25,860 nt of DNA from Martensiomyces pterosporus. Lineage: Eukaryota > Kickxellomycota > Kickxellomycetes > Kickxellales > Kickxellaceae. Location: positions 1 through 25,860 of the forward strand of contig MU604083.1 of assembly GCA_025201845.1 (NCBI GenBank). Reading direction: 5' to 3'. Shown one piece after another: positions 17,957 to 25,860 of this stretch (the stretch's first letter is position 1; each line of letters begins with the position of its first letter). The position numbers and the translations under genes are program-made. The notes under the pieces are model-generated. The model saw only the letters and a program-made list of their open reading frames with translations, did not search any database and was not told the DNA's origin.

Positions 17957-20618
17957 ATGAGCGAAAGAGTGCATAACAACGGCCGCCAAGTCGCCGCCGC
18001 TGCTGGTCCACAGCACCCATCCTCTCCTGCCCCTCACACGCGACCGTATCACGTGCCTGTCACAGATGCCCGTAGACCACAGCCAGCGGAGGACCAGGGT
18101 CGGCTGAACAAGGTTGATAACCTGCTGCAGAGCCAGGCGCCCTCGTCGTCGTCTCTTGATGCACAAATGGTCGTGGAGCGTGCTCCGATGGGCAACAGCA
18201 CAGGCATACGTCCTCAGCTCAAGGATCAGCGCCTTGACTCTCCCAGCCCCTTGCACAATCGAGATCACATGCAGCAGCCACAGGCGCGGACTCCGTTGAA
18301 TCGGCAGCCAATGTACCAGCAACCGCAAAGCACCGCGGCGGATCAACAGCCCTCTCACCCTCATCCTCCTCCACCTTCGTCCTCCCAGCCATACCCGTCG
18401 AGGCAGAATGGACCTCAGCAGCACCAGCACCAGCACCAGCAGCAGTCTACGCCCGCCTCGCCATTTGGAAATCGCCAACCTTATTTTCATTCAGACTCTA
18501 TTGATGGCCCGCATGCAGTAGGAGGGCGTGCGTCGATTTCAGCATATGCGCCTTCCCAGTTCCCGCCGCCGCCGCCTAACCAGCAGACATCGTACCGGCG
18601 AACACGCCAGCACGCAGCCACTATCAGCGAAGCAGTGTCGCCTCAGATACCTGCACATCGGTCATCAGGAATCCCCCAGTCACAGCAGCAGCAGCATCCG
18701 CCGCAGCAACAGCATTTTCGATTTTACCAGCAGCAGCAGCAGCAGCCACAGCAGCAGCCACCCTCGCGGTTTGACAGCCAGCAGGCTCCGCACCAGGGAG
18801 GCTCGCAGCCTATGTATCGTCCTCGGCGACTGTCTCTGTTAAATACTCGGACCTCGCAGGAGTCGCCGCGCGACCAGTACGAGACGTCGTTTAGCCGATC
18901 TACCTCGAACACTGGTGCTCAGTACGCCTCTGGTCAGCCATCGCCTCAGGGGCCGCTATTTGCACCCATCTCGTCGTTCTCTTCGCGCCAGCAGCAGCAG
19001 CACCCGCACCAGCCTTTGCCGCCACCACCACCAACCTCTGCGCCGTCACATCAGCAGAGCCCTACGCACACCCAGCAGCTAGGGCACGCTCCACCCGGCG
19101 CGTACTCGTCAAGGGGCATGTACGGCCAGTATGGGCCCAGCGGGATGCCCCCGCGACGCTCGCACTCTCCGCCATTGATGTCGAGCAGGAGGCAGCTGCC
19201 AATCCCTAGCCATTACGAGTCGGGAGGAGGGGGAGCGCCACTTCCTTCTGCTGCTGCTGCTGCTGCTGCTTCGGCGGCCAATACTGGCGCTGCTGCTGGT
19301 CAGAGATCTCCGCTTCCGTTCCCGCGGATTCCCTCGCCAAACCCCCAGCACGCCCCCATTCAGATATCGCCGTCAGCAGCCACTGCGCCTCAGGCACTCG
19401 CCAATGCGTCGCAGTCACCTGCGCGGGAGTCGACCAGGCGGCTGAGCTCGGTAGTCTGGGGGCCCAATGGGTTTGAGCGGCTGGACACGGGGATGTCGCG
19501 GTGCAAGGTGTGCGGCAAGGAGTACTCGAAGGGCTCATCTACGGGAACACTGAAGCGCCACTTTAGGCAGCACCAGTGTAATCTGCAGGCGTCGCCATAC
19601 CCAATGCGAAGCCCACCGCAGCCTGGCATCCCGCACTCTGCGCGCCCGCGGTCGTACTCGCACAGGAGCGAGTCCAGGACCAAGCGTGAGACATCGCCGT
19701 TTGGATCGCTGCGCTCGTACCAGCACCAGCCACAGCAGCAAATGCACATGGGCTACCAGTCGCAGCAGCAGCAGCAGCAGAGGGCCACGGCGGGCATGGC
19801 GAGCCCAAGCGTGCTTTCGAGGCGCGAGCAGAATGACATCGAGACTAGCTCGGTCATTGCGGGCTCGGCGCTGTTGAGCATGGCAGCCGGCGATCACCAC
19901 ATGGCTGTCGATACGCCAGTGGAGCCGAGCCGTCGGCCCATGCGGTCATCGGACCCTAGCATTTACGCACAGGCTAGCGACGGCAACATGGACCCAGAGA
20001 CACGCGATATCTCGGTGTCGCCCTCTCCATCGTCGACGACGTCAACGCAGCCGCACGCGAATGTTGGCATGGCGGCTAGCGCGACTAAGAGCTCGCCGTC
20101 GGATCAGCCGCTGGCAGTGCAGCACAGCCAGCAGCAGCAGCAGGTTTACGATACCTCGGCGGCAGCAGCACCGGCGATGCCCGCTATACCGCCGCTCGTG
20201 GAACAGGTTTTGAGCAGCGAGCTGGACTCCTTGGCCCCGGCTCAGCTCATTGCGCTCTCGGCTGCGCTGGTCCAAAGAGTCGCTGGGGCTTTGCCGGCGG
20301 CTCTTTCGCCCACACGGAAGATGGATGAGGACCAGGAGGAGGGGAGGCAGCTGGCCAATGGCGGCAGCAAAGCCTTGGGCGGAGTGTTTGGCCAGATTGC
20401 AGAGTCGCTTTTGCAGAGGATCCCTGGCTGCCCCACTTCTTCCTCTCCCTCCTCCTCGCTTCCATTTAAGCTGCGCAAACAGGTGCCTATTGCCTCAGCC
20501 ACCACTACTGCGATGAACACTGGCGTGAGTCTTCTTTCGCGCGTCTCGGCGTCTATGCAGCGCATTGCCCCGCTCAGTCTGGCGGCGCTTGACTGGGACA
20601 ACGTTGGGATTCTACTTG
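17957..20618 (+). CDS. Gln/Pro/Ser-rich BED zinc-finger protein, open into NIF3
   Basis: Open frame of 887 residues up to a splice donor at 20619. Residues 1-490 are low-complexity: His/Gln/Pro stretches, several poly-Gln runs (around 243-268), a poly-Ala run at 432-438 and Pro runs. A single BED-type zinc finger lies at about 496-541: VVWGPNGF, then C516-x2-C519, H535 and H539. BED fingers bind DNA, so a transcription factor role is likely. Residues 545-740 are again Gln/Ser-rich. A better-ordered helical stretch occurs at about 755-785 (LDSLAPAQLIALSAALVQR) and another at about 809-825 (GGVFGQIAESLLQRI). No stop codon follows: the frame runs through residue 853 (Met) straight into the NIF3 N-terminus. 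Either this is one 1137-aa fusion protein ending at 21491, or this gene has an unrecognised 3' splice or stop. The ATG at 17957 is the first in the frame. Confidence 0.75.
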
Positions 20619-21491
20619 GTAGGTGCACTGAAAATGCGTGAATCTTGCGTGAATCTGTGGTGTTTGAAATTCAAGCTGCTAATTTGCCTGCCTTTTTGTT
20701 TTGCTTTGTTTTGACTTGCCTTGACTTGCCTTGCTTTAGAGGCAGCTCAGCCACGCCCCGATGCCAAGAAGGTGTTTTTGACTATCGACCTGACAACGGC
20801 CACGCTGAATGAGGCCCTGAGCGACCCCTCGGTCGGAGTTATCGTGGCCTACCACCCGCCAATCTTCTCGGCATGGAAGTCGCTGTCGATGGGCAACCTG
20901 AAGCAGAGCCTTGTGCTCAAATGCGCAGCAGCTGGCGTGTCGATTTACTCGCCGCACACTTCCCTCGACAGCTGCTCGAACGGAGTCAATGACTGGCTGG
21001 CCTCGCTGGTGGGCCAAGGATCTGTGGTGCCGATTACGGCCGCTAGTGCCGAGAGCGCCGCTGGACAGGAGAATGTTGGCGAGGGACGCGTGGTGCAGCT
21101 GGCGACGCCGCGTACTCTGACGCAGATTGTTGAGGGTGTCAAGGGCCATCTGGGTCTCAAGCATCTGCGCGTGGCGAGAGCACCCGTGCACGTGGAGGAC
21201 CAGAAGCCTGTCTCGCGCATCGCTATCTGCGCTGGATCGGGCAGCTCGGTGCTCAGCAAGGCTGTGGACGCGGACTTGTATTTCACGGGCGAGATGGGCC
21301 ACCACGACGTTCTGGCTGCTGTGGCCAAGGATGTGAGCTGCATCCTGGCCGAGCACACCAACACGGAGCGTGGGTATCTGCACAAGATCCTGCGCCAGAG
21401 GCTGCAGAGCGAGCTGGATAAGGACGGCGCTGAGTCCCCCGTGGATGTGGTTGTGAGCCAGGCTGACTGTGACCCCATCAGCATTGAGTGA
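20513..21491 (+). CDS. NIF3: NIF3 family (DUF34) metal-binding protein, two exons
   Basis: Complete NIF3 domain. Exon A (ending at 20618) gives QRIAPLSLAALDWDNVGILL and exon B (20740-21491) continues EAAQPRPDAKKVFLTIDLT. Starting at the Met at 20513 it is 285 aa, the normal length for stand-alone NIF3; a Met at 20555 is also possible. Conserved metal-site motifs are intact (numbered from 20513): YHPPIF with H74, SPHTSLD with H108 and D112, GEMGHHDVL with H223/H224, and EHTNTERG with H241 and the Glu four residues later. NIF3 proteins are near-universal, bind two metals and have no settled biochemical role; the yeast protein was found as an Ngg1 interactor and the animal one is linked to transcriptional corepression. 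The same frame is open upstream into the BED finger protein, so this may be the C-terminal domain of a fusion rather than a separate gene. Confidence 0.93.
20619..20739 (+). other. NIF3 intron
   Basis: Donor GTAGGT at 20619 and acceptor TTTAG ending at 20739, 121 nt. Splicing joins G+AG to make Glu and restores ILLEAAQPRPDAKK across the conserved WDN-containing N-terminus. The 3' part holds a repeated TTGACTTGCC motif just before the acceptor. Confidence 0.92.
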
Positions 21492-22481
21492 ACCACCTGG
21501 GCAGCCTCGCTGAGCTTCTGGCTATTTATATTTAGTACTTTTGACCCTTTCCTCTTTATTAGCAGCATCGTGTTTATAGCATACATACTTATCCCGCAAG
21601 CAGCGGCTGCGTGCGTGTAGACGTCGCAGTGCTTGTTGGCGCTTTCGGCTCTGCGCAATGGAATGGCAGCATGTCCGCGCTGATCCAGCAGCTCCAGTTG
21701 CGTCCTTGAACAATCGAGCCAGCTTGGGCCAAAAGGAGACAGCGCGGCAACACGGCAACGGACGCACGGCTATGCATCCCATGGCCGTGAGCTGGGCGTG
21801 GCCCTCTTCGCCTGCAGATCGCGGGAATGCAGAAATAGCCTGCCGCCCTCGTACGGCGGTGGCTGATATGTTTAGAACATGGGCAGCCGCGTTTATCGCT
21901 CATACTCCACCCACAGGCGCAGCTGAGTGTGGGCGGCCGGCAAGCCTGCGCTGATCCCCTCCGCATGGTGAAACCGGCAGCTGTGTGTGCAGAGAGGAGC
22001 CATTCGCCACGCGACCAGAAGTGCTCTCCATAGTGGCGCGCTAGCCAACCAGTGCGCCGTGCTATTTATTCCTACGCCTATCGCCATGGCCTCGCTCTGT
22101 CTGTGTGGGGCCATGCTGTCAGACTATTTGGATGGGGTGCTCAGTGGAGGCACTATAGCCCTTTTGCTGCTGCTCCTGGACCGGCAGAGGGCTCCATCTC
22201 CGCGCACACCTCCCATTCGATAGCGCAGCTTCCTGTCGCTCAACTCCCACCGCTTCCGAGTCCTTCGGCCTATCACACCACACTGGAGTACAGAAACGTT
22301 GGCTAGTGCGGGAGGAGGTTACACGAGAGATATGCGTCCAAATGCGCAAAGCCTCTGCAGCTGCCGTTTTGCTGCCTGTCTCAAATCAGATGGCGGCATT
22401 GGTCTTTCCTAATGAGAATACGCAATGGCTGCCGTACTACTGCTAGGGAAGCACAAGGAGAAAGCAAAGGGACTGACTTGA

Positions 22482-22488
22482 GTATAAA
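22482..22488 (+). promoter_or_regulatory. Candidate TATA box of the GH16 CRH gene
   Basis: GTATAAAT sequence about 195 nt upstream of the ATG at 22682. A second candidate, TATTTATA, lies at about 22573, nearer the start. A strong promoter would suit the gene's highly biased codon use. Confidence 0.5.
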
Positions 22489-22611
22489 TGCTGCACCCCT
22501 CCCCAGGCGGGCCCCTGGAACTTTCAGAGTAGACACCATATCCAGCACCTACCCTTTTCTCGATACGTACGGTATTTATACCCACCCTACATCTTCTAAT
22601 CGTTTTCAGTC

Positions 22612-22651
22612 CCCCTTTCACTCCTTTCACTCCTTTCACCTTCACCTTCAC
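22612..22651 (+). repeat. Pyrimidine-rich short repeat in the CRH leader
   Basis: Imperfect tandem copies of CTTTCACTC and then CTTCAC run through the probable 5' leader, ending about 30 nt before the ATG. Such C/T-rich leaders are typical of highly expressed fungal genes. Confidence 0.65.
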
Positions 22652-22681
22652 ATAATTCTCGTTCCCTGCCCTTCTCTGACA

Positions 22682-23935
22682 ATGAAGATCGCCGCCGTCG
22701 CCGCAATTGCCTCTGTCCTCGCCGCCGCTCCCGCAGTCTTTGCCGAGAGCACCTGTAACGAGTGGGCGCCCTGCTACCGCGAGGGCTACTGCGATGCCAA
22801 CGCCATGTTCTGCCTGTGGGGTCTCTGCGACGAGTCCAAGTCCTTCAACTCGACATCCTGCTGGAAGCCCGAGGGCTGCGTCTCGCAGACCGTCGACTTC
22901 ACAAACTCGGCTGACGCCATCGCGATCAAGAGCTACTCGGGCGATGCCTCGAAGAACGCGTTCCTCTCCATTTTCGATCCCAACTACGCCTCTGTCTCCA
23001 ACGGCAACCTTGTGCTGCAGATGAAGTATGACGGTGCGCAGAAGAAGGGCTTTGGCGCCACCGTTGATGCCTCCCACACCATCAAGTACGGAAAGGTCAC
23101 CGCTCGCATCAAGACCGCCTCTATTGCCAAGGGCGTTGTTTCGTCGTTCATCATTCGCAACGACCAGACTGGCGACGAGATCGACTTTGAGTTCGTCGGT
23201 CTCTCGCCCAACCAGGTCCAGACCAACTACTACTACCACGATGTCCTGGACTACACCAAGATGGTTCCCTACGATCTCGGAGCCAACACCTCGGCTGACT
23301 ACCACGACTACACTATTGATTGGTCGGAGAACGCTGTTGTCTGGTCTGTTGACGGAAAGGTCATCCGCACCCTGAAGAAGGCCGATACCTACGATGCTGG
23401 AAGCAAGACCTTTGCCTTCCCTGCCTCCGAGGCCCGCATTGCTTTCTCCATCTGGGATGGCGGCAACTCGGGTGCCGAGGGCACTCAGCAGTGGGCTGGT
23501 TTCCCCACTCCCTGGGACGCCAGCACCGTCTACCAGCTGTACGTCGACTCGGTCAAGGTCGAGTGCAACGGAAGCGCCAAGGAGACCACCACCTCTACCA
23601 CCTCTGCCACCGCCTCGCCGACTGCCTCTGAGTCCGAGTCCGAGTCCGAGTCCAAGTCTGAGATTGCTACCTCCTCCGCTGCTTACTCTGCTTCCGAGTC
23701 TGGTGTCGAGTCGGCCACTGGCTCTGCTTCGGTGACCTCTGCTACCGGTGCTGCCACCTCTGGCTCCCCTGCTACCTCGGCTGCTCCTGCTACCTCCGGT
23801 GTTCCCGCTACCTCTGGTGTCCCCGCCACTTCTGGTGTCCCCGCTACCTCGGCTGCTCCTGCCACCACCGGAGCCCCTGTTGAGCCCACCACCTCCATCA
23901 GGAAGTGCGCTGTTCGCCCTGCTCCCCTCAAGTAA
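22682..23935 (+). CDS. Secreted GH16 CRH-type cell-wall transglycosylase
   Basis: 417-aa single-exon secreted protein. Signal peptide at about 1-21 (MKIAAVAAIASVLAAAPAVF, cleavage near AES). A Cys-rich module follows at 25-66 (CNEWAPCY, CLWGLC). The GH16 domain spans about 68-296, with the catalytic motif DEIDFEFVG (nucleophile E166, acid/base E170) and the conserved SIWDGG and WAGFPTPWD. CRH enzymes (yeast Crh1/Utr2) link chitin to beta-glucan in the wall. The C-terminal third is Ser/Thr-rich and probably O-mannosylated, with a Ser-Glu run at 317-328 and six PATSxx hexapeptides at 363-398. It ends VRPAPLK without the hydrophobic tail expected of a GPI-anchor signal. Codon use is strongly biased to C-ending and AAG codons, suggesting high expression. 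I start at 22682 because the upstream in-frame extension lacks a signal peptide. Confidence 0.95.
   Translation: MKIAAVAAIASVLAAAPAVFAESTCNEWAPCYREGYCDANAMFCLWGLCDESKSFNSTSCWKPEGCVSQTVDFTNSADAIAIKSYSGDASKNAFLSIFDPNYASVSNGNLVLQMKYDGAQKKGFGATVDASHTIKYGKVTARIKTASIAKGVVSSFIIRNDQTGDEIDFEFVGLSPNQVQTNYYYHDVLDYTKMVPYDLGANTSADYHDYTIDWSENAVVWSVDGKVIRTLKKADTYDAGSKTFAFPASEARIAFSIWDGGNSGAEGTQQWAGFPTPWDASTVYQLYVDSVKVECNGSAKETTTSTTSATASPTASESESESESKSEIATSSAAYSASESGVESATGSASVTSATGAATSGSPATSAAPATSGVPATSGVPATSGVPATSAAPATTGAPVEPTTSIRKCAVRPAPLK
23768..23875 (+). repeat. Six 18-base tandem repeats encoding PATSxx
   Basis: Six imperfect 18-base units encode PATSAA, PATSGV three times, PATSAA and PATTGA. They form part of the Ser/Thr-rich stalk of the CRH protein and are a likely site of length variation. 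Confidence 0.92.
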
Positions 23936-24035
23936 ACACTTAGAATTTGGTTCATGTCTCCTTTGGTAAACACAGCATAATTTAAATATTTATTTTTTGC
24001 CTCTACTCCGATGATGGCACACCAATTACATCTGC

Positions 24036-24731
24036 TCACTGAGGTGCAAAAAGCCACTGGTCCTCGTCTAGCTGGTCCACCTCTTGGCGTAACCGGCCCA
24101 TGATCTCCTTCTTCCACGCCACCCTTGTTTCCCCTACAGCCTTTCTCGTCAGCCGCTCCAAGTCGCCTTCCTGGTTAAGGTTCAGAATGAAGTCCTGGTC
24201 CACCTCCACCACTGCCTCTTCAGCTTGCTGTGCTTGCATGTCGCTGTTGGCATCCTCTGGCCTGGTTGGTGTTGTATAGTACGCGCTGTCGGCGTTATCT
24301 AGGGACAGCGGCAGAGGCGGGGGTCCTCCGGGCTTGCCCAGCGGCGTGATGCTACTGTCTCCCAACACGCTATCGTCTTCATCAAAGTCGCTGTGTTGCA
24401 TGCCGAGTCCTGCTAGCTCGAATTGGTGCCTTCTATCCTGTGGGCGGTGCTGGAACCGCTGCATCGAATCCTCCGGCGCTGGCCCTCTGTATAACAAGTC
24501 GCCTGTATCTACTCCGCCCAGCTGCTGCTGCTGAATGGGTGTGGTGAACGCGCTGCTTGCCTCGCCACCACCAGCCTCCTGCTGCTGTGGCAGCGGCTGG
24601 TGCAGTGTGAACCGTGGCGGCGGTGCATAGCCCATGCGTCCATTGCCACTGCCAGAGGGCGTTTCCATATCGTCCAGCTGCTGGTTGTTGCCAAATCCTG
24701 GGAATGGCGGTGGCGGGGATCTGCGGCTCAT
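24036..24731 (-). CDS. Small Pro/Gln-rich protein of unknown function
   Basis: 231 aa from the ATG at 24731; the open frame extends further upstream, but without another ATG. I do not recognise a family. The N-terminal 130 residues are Pro-, Gly- and Gln-rich (MSRRSPPPPFPGFG, two Gln runs) and look disordered, and an acidic patch lies at 139-145. The last 60 residues differ: acidic then amphipathic helix (about 177-231), with DQDFILNLNQEGDLERLTRK and a Trp/Leu-rich end, WKKEIMGRLRQEVDQL then WLFAPQ. That helix looks like the conserved, functional part and may be a binding or dimerisation segment. The gene converges on the CRH gene, with 100 nt between stop codons, which argues for tight packing and a real transcript. 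Confidence that it is a gene is moderate to good. Confidence 0.68.
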   Translation of the reverse strand: MSRRSPPPPFPGFGNNQQLDDMETPSGSGNGRMGYAPPPRFTLHQPLPQQQEAGGGEASSAFTTPIQQQQLGGVDTGDLLYRGPAPEDSMQRFQHRPQDRRHQFELAGLGMQHSDFDEDDSVLGDSSITPLGKPGGPPPLPLSLDNADSAYYTTPTRPEDANSDMQAQQAEEAVVEVDQDFILNLNQEGDLERLTRKAVGETRVAWKKEIMGRLRQEVDQLDEDQWLFAPQ

Positions 24732-25547
24732 GTCTGCTTGCACAAGAATAGAGAGGCAATGTTCATAGAGCAGGCTGCAGATAAGGAGTGGATGCGTAGT
24801 TATTTTCACTCTGCCTCGTTTCCAAAGTGCAGCGAAAATTATGCTGCAAAAGGCAAGGGTCAGTCAATTATGACACGTGCCACCATGCACCACTGGCTGC
24901 ACTCCACTCCAGGGTACTTCGCAGGGGTGCTGTCTCTGATAGATCAAGCGACAGCATGGCTGAGCTGGCGGTGGATGGCAGCGAGAAAAGGCGAGTGGGA
25001 ATATTCTGGTATGTCAATTTGTCTATACCACCTATGCTGCTCGACCTGCTAGACAAGGGCGAATCAGCTGTGTAGAAGGGCTCAGGATATTTGGAACACG
25101 CTTCAATGTCCAGGATGGGCAGACTCGATACCAGCGCACGATGAATCCACTGGATTGAGCCGTTGAGCGAGTAAATATCGACTGCTTCCAATGAAGATCG
25201 CTCAAACACCGAGTAAAAGCTGCCATCGGAACATTGGGATCAGTTGCTGACAACACCACATTGCTGATTGTGATGACAAGGTGCGTCGGATTGGTGAACC
25301 ATACGCCTTCCGAGCATCACGATCAAATCACTCCCACAGGATATCGGAGCGGATACCAATGAGCTTCGACTTCTGGGGTGCTGGCGCAAATCGTGTCATA
25401 GTCGATGCAGTGAAGCCAGGCAAATTACATACTTGGCTGAATACAAGCAAAATTGCACACAGCACACAAATTCGGATTCACAGAGTTTCATGATGCCAAA
25501 GCCGAGTGTATTCGTTGGGAACAATATTGCTGAAGAATAACATTTCT
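24732..25547. other. Intergenic region with disrupted minus-strand frames
   Basis: This should hold the promoter of the small Pro/Gln-rich gene and the 3' flank of the lipase. Within it the minus strand has several protein-like segments in different frames, described separately. Nothing else is recognised. Confidence 0.45.
24868..25421 (-). pseudogene. Possible broken or multi-exon gene fragment, unidentified
   Basis: On the minus strand an ATG near 25421 starts a short peptide ending KSKLIGIRSDILWE and then a stop. A different frame carries a domain-free stretch (NVVLSATDPNVPM), and a third frame runs 113 codons (25209-24868) with protein-like composition (SLNGSIQWIHRALVSSLP, LTYQNIPTRLFSLP). 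A weak donor (GTGATT) and an acceptor (GGCAG) could join the first and third segments, but this is unproven. It could be a decayed gene, a spliced small gene or chance. I recognise no family. Confidence 0.25.
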
Positions 25548-25860
25548 TTACGCGTGGCTGCCCATGCCGGGGTACAGGCTGTGGTCAGCGATATGGAGCT
25601 GGGTGATCGGGATGCTGTTCTGGCAAGTTGCATCCTCACCATCGGTGAAGCTGCAGAACTTGATTGAGCTGGGGGAAAGGTAGAACACCTCTTGGGTGTG
25701 GTGTTTGTAACCAAACACCCTGGTCGGGATCTGGGGGACAGGGTCGCCTTTGAAGGTGACGCGGTACTTGGTGAACGCCTGCCTGGTCATCCAGTCAGCG
25801 AAGGCAGCGTTACCAGTACGGGGCTGGCCGTAGGTGTACAGCGAGACCTGGCTCTTGAGA
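25548..25860 (-). CDS. Class 3 (Rhizomucor-type) lipase, 3' end only
   Basis: Partial gene running off the right edge; 103 C-terminal residues are visible. They match the end of fungal class 3 triacylglycerol lipases: a strand and turn, YTYGQPRTGNAAFADW, then the KGDPVPQIP motif whose Asp (visible residue 39) corresponds to the catalytic Asp, a Cys pair in CSFTDGEDATC that suits the C-terminal disulfide, and HIADHSLYPG with the catalytic His (visible residue 93). The nucleophile motif GHSLGGA and any signal peptide lie outside the window. No internal stop or frameshift is seen in the visible part, so the gene is probably functional. Members are secreted hydrolases of triglycerides or related esters. 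Codon use is biased like that of the CRH gene. Confidence 0.92.
   Translation of the reverse strand, partial: LKSQVSLYTYGQPRTGNAAFADWMTRQAFTKYRVTFKGDPVPQIPTRVFGYKHHTQEVFYLSPSSIKFCSFTDGEDATCQNSIPITQLHIADHSLYPGMGSHA

Larger units (their letters stand above)
21492..22681. other. Intergenic region and CRH promoter
   Basis: About 1.2 kb after the NIF3 stop. The right end is the promoter and leader of the GH16 gene, with a TATA element at 22482-22488 and a C/T-rich leader. The left 900 nt contains only short domain-free frames on both strands and no recognisable RNA gene. Confidence 0.5.

Noticed and set aside
17374..17976. 200-codon plus-strand frame in the BED gene leader
   Set aside because: Composition follows the pyrimidine-rich DNA (Ser/Pro/Leu), it overlaps the BED start in another frame, and it has no domain.
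22412..22681. In-frame upstream extension of the CRH protein
   Set aside because: It would bury the signal peptide 90 residues inside the protein, and the region has promoter and C/T-rich leader features.
22409..23305. 298-codon minus-strand open frame opposite the GH16 gene
   Set aside because: Shadow of strongly biased C-ending codons in the CRH gene; Val/Gly-rich with no domain.

Overview
The window is eukaryotic nuclear DNA, most likely from an early-diverging filamentous fungus. A Kickxellomycotina-type genome (Coemansia/Linderina-like) is my guess, inferred only from overall character. The supporting evidence is: single genes on both strands with no operons; four short introns (121-199 nt) with GTACGT, GTACGC or GTAGGT donors and TAG acceptors; a secreted CRH-type GH16 cell-wall transglycosylase; a class 3 lipase; and many Gln-, Ser- and Pro-rich low-complexity stretches. 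I see no bacterial-style ribosome binding sites, CRISPR arrays, tRNA or rRNA genes, or intact mobile element.

Layout. Positions 1-586 are upstream sequence. A three-exon CUL1/Cdc53 cullin (587-3285, +) converges on an intronless kelch-BTB protein (6847-3674, -). Next, all on the minus strand, come a Tma46/ZC3H15 CCCH zinc-finger protein (8847-7759), a two-exon MFS transporter (11021-9158), a TRAIP-like RING/coiled-coil protein (13077-11779) and a TUG/ASPSCR1/Ubx4-type UBX protein (15770-13959). After a 2.2 kb divergent intergenic region, a large Gln-rich BED zinc-finger reading frame starts at 17957 on the plus strand. It runs without a stop into a complete NIF3 domain that ends at 21491 after one intron. 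A secreted GH16 CRH protein follows (22682-23935, +), then a small Pro/Gln-rich protein of unknown function (24731-24036, -), then a stretch with broken minus-strand reading frames, and finally the 3' end of a class 3 lipase that enters from beyond the right edge.

How the genes relate. Several act in ubiquitin or protein-turnover biology (the CUL1 scaffold, a RING ligase candidate, a UBX/p97 cofactor, a BTB protein). Fungal gene order is mostly not functional, so I treat this as probable coincidence. The most unusual structure is the in-frame join of a BED DNA-binding finger to NIF3. It is either a real fusion gene or two genes packed so tightly that the first has no visible stop codon.
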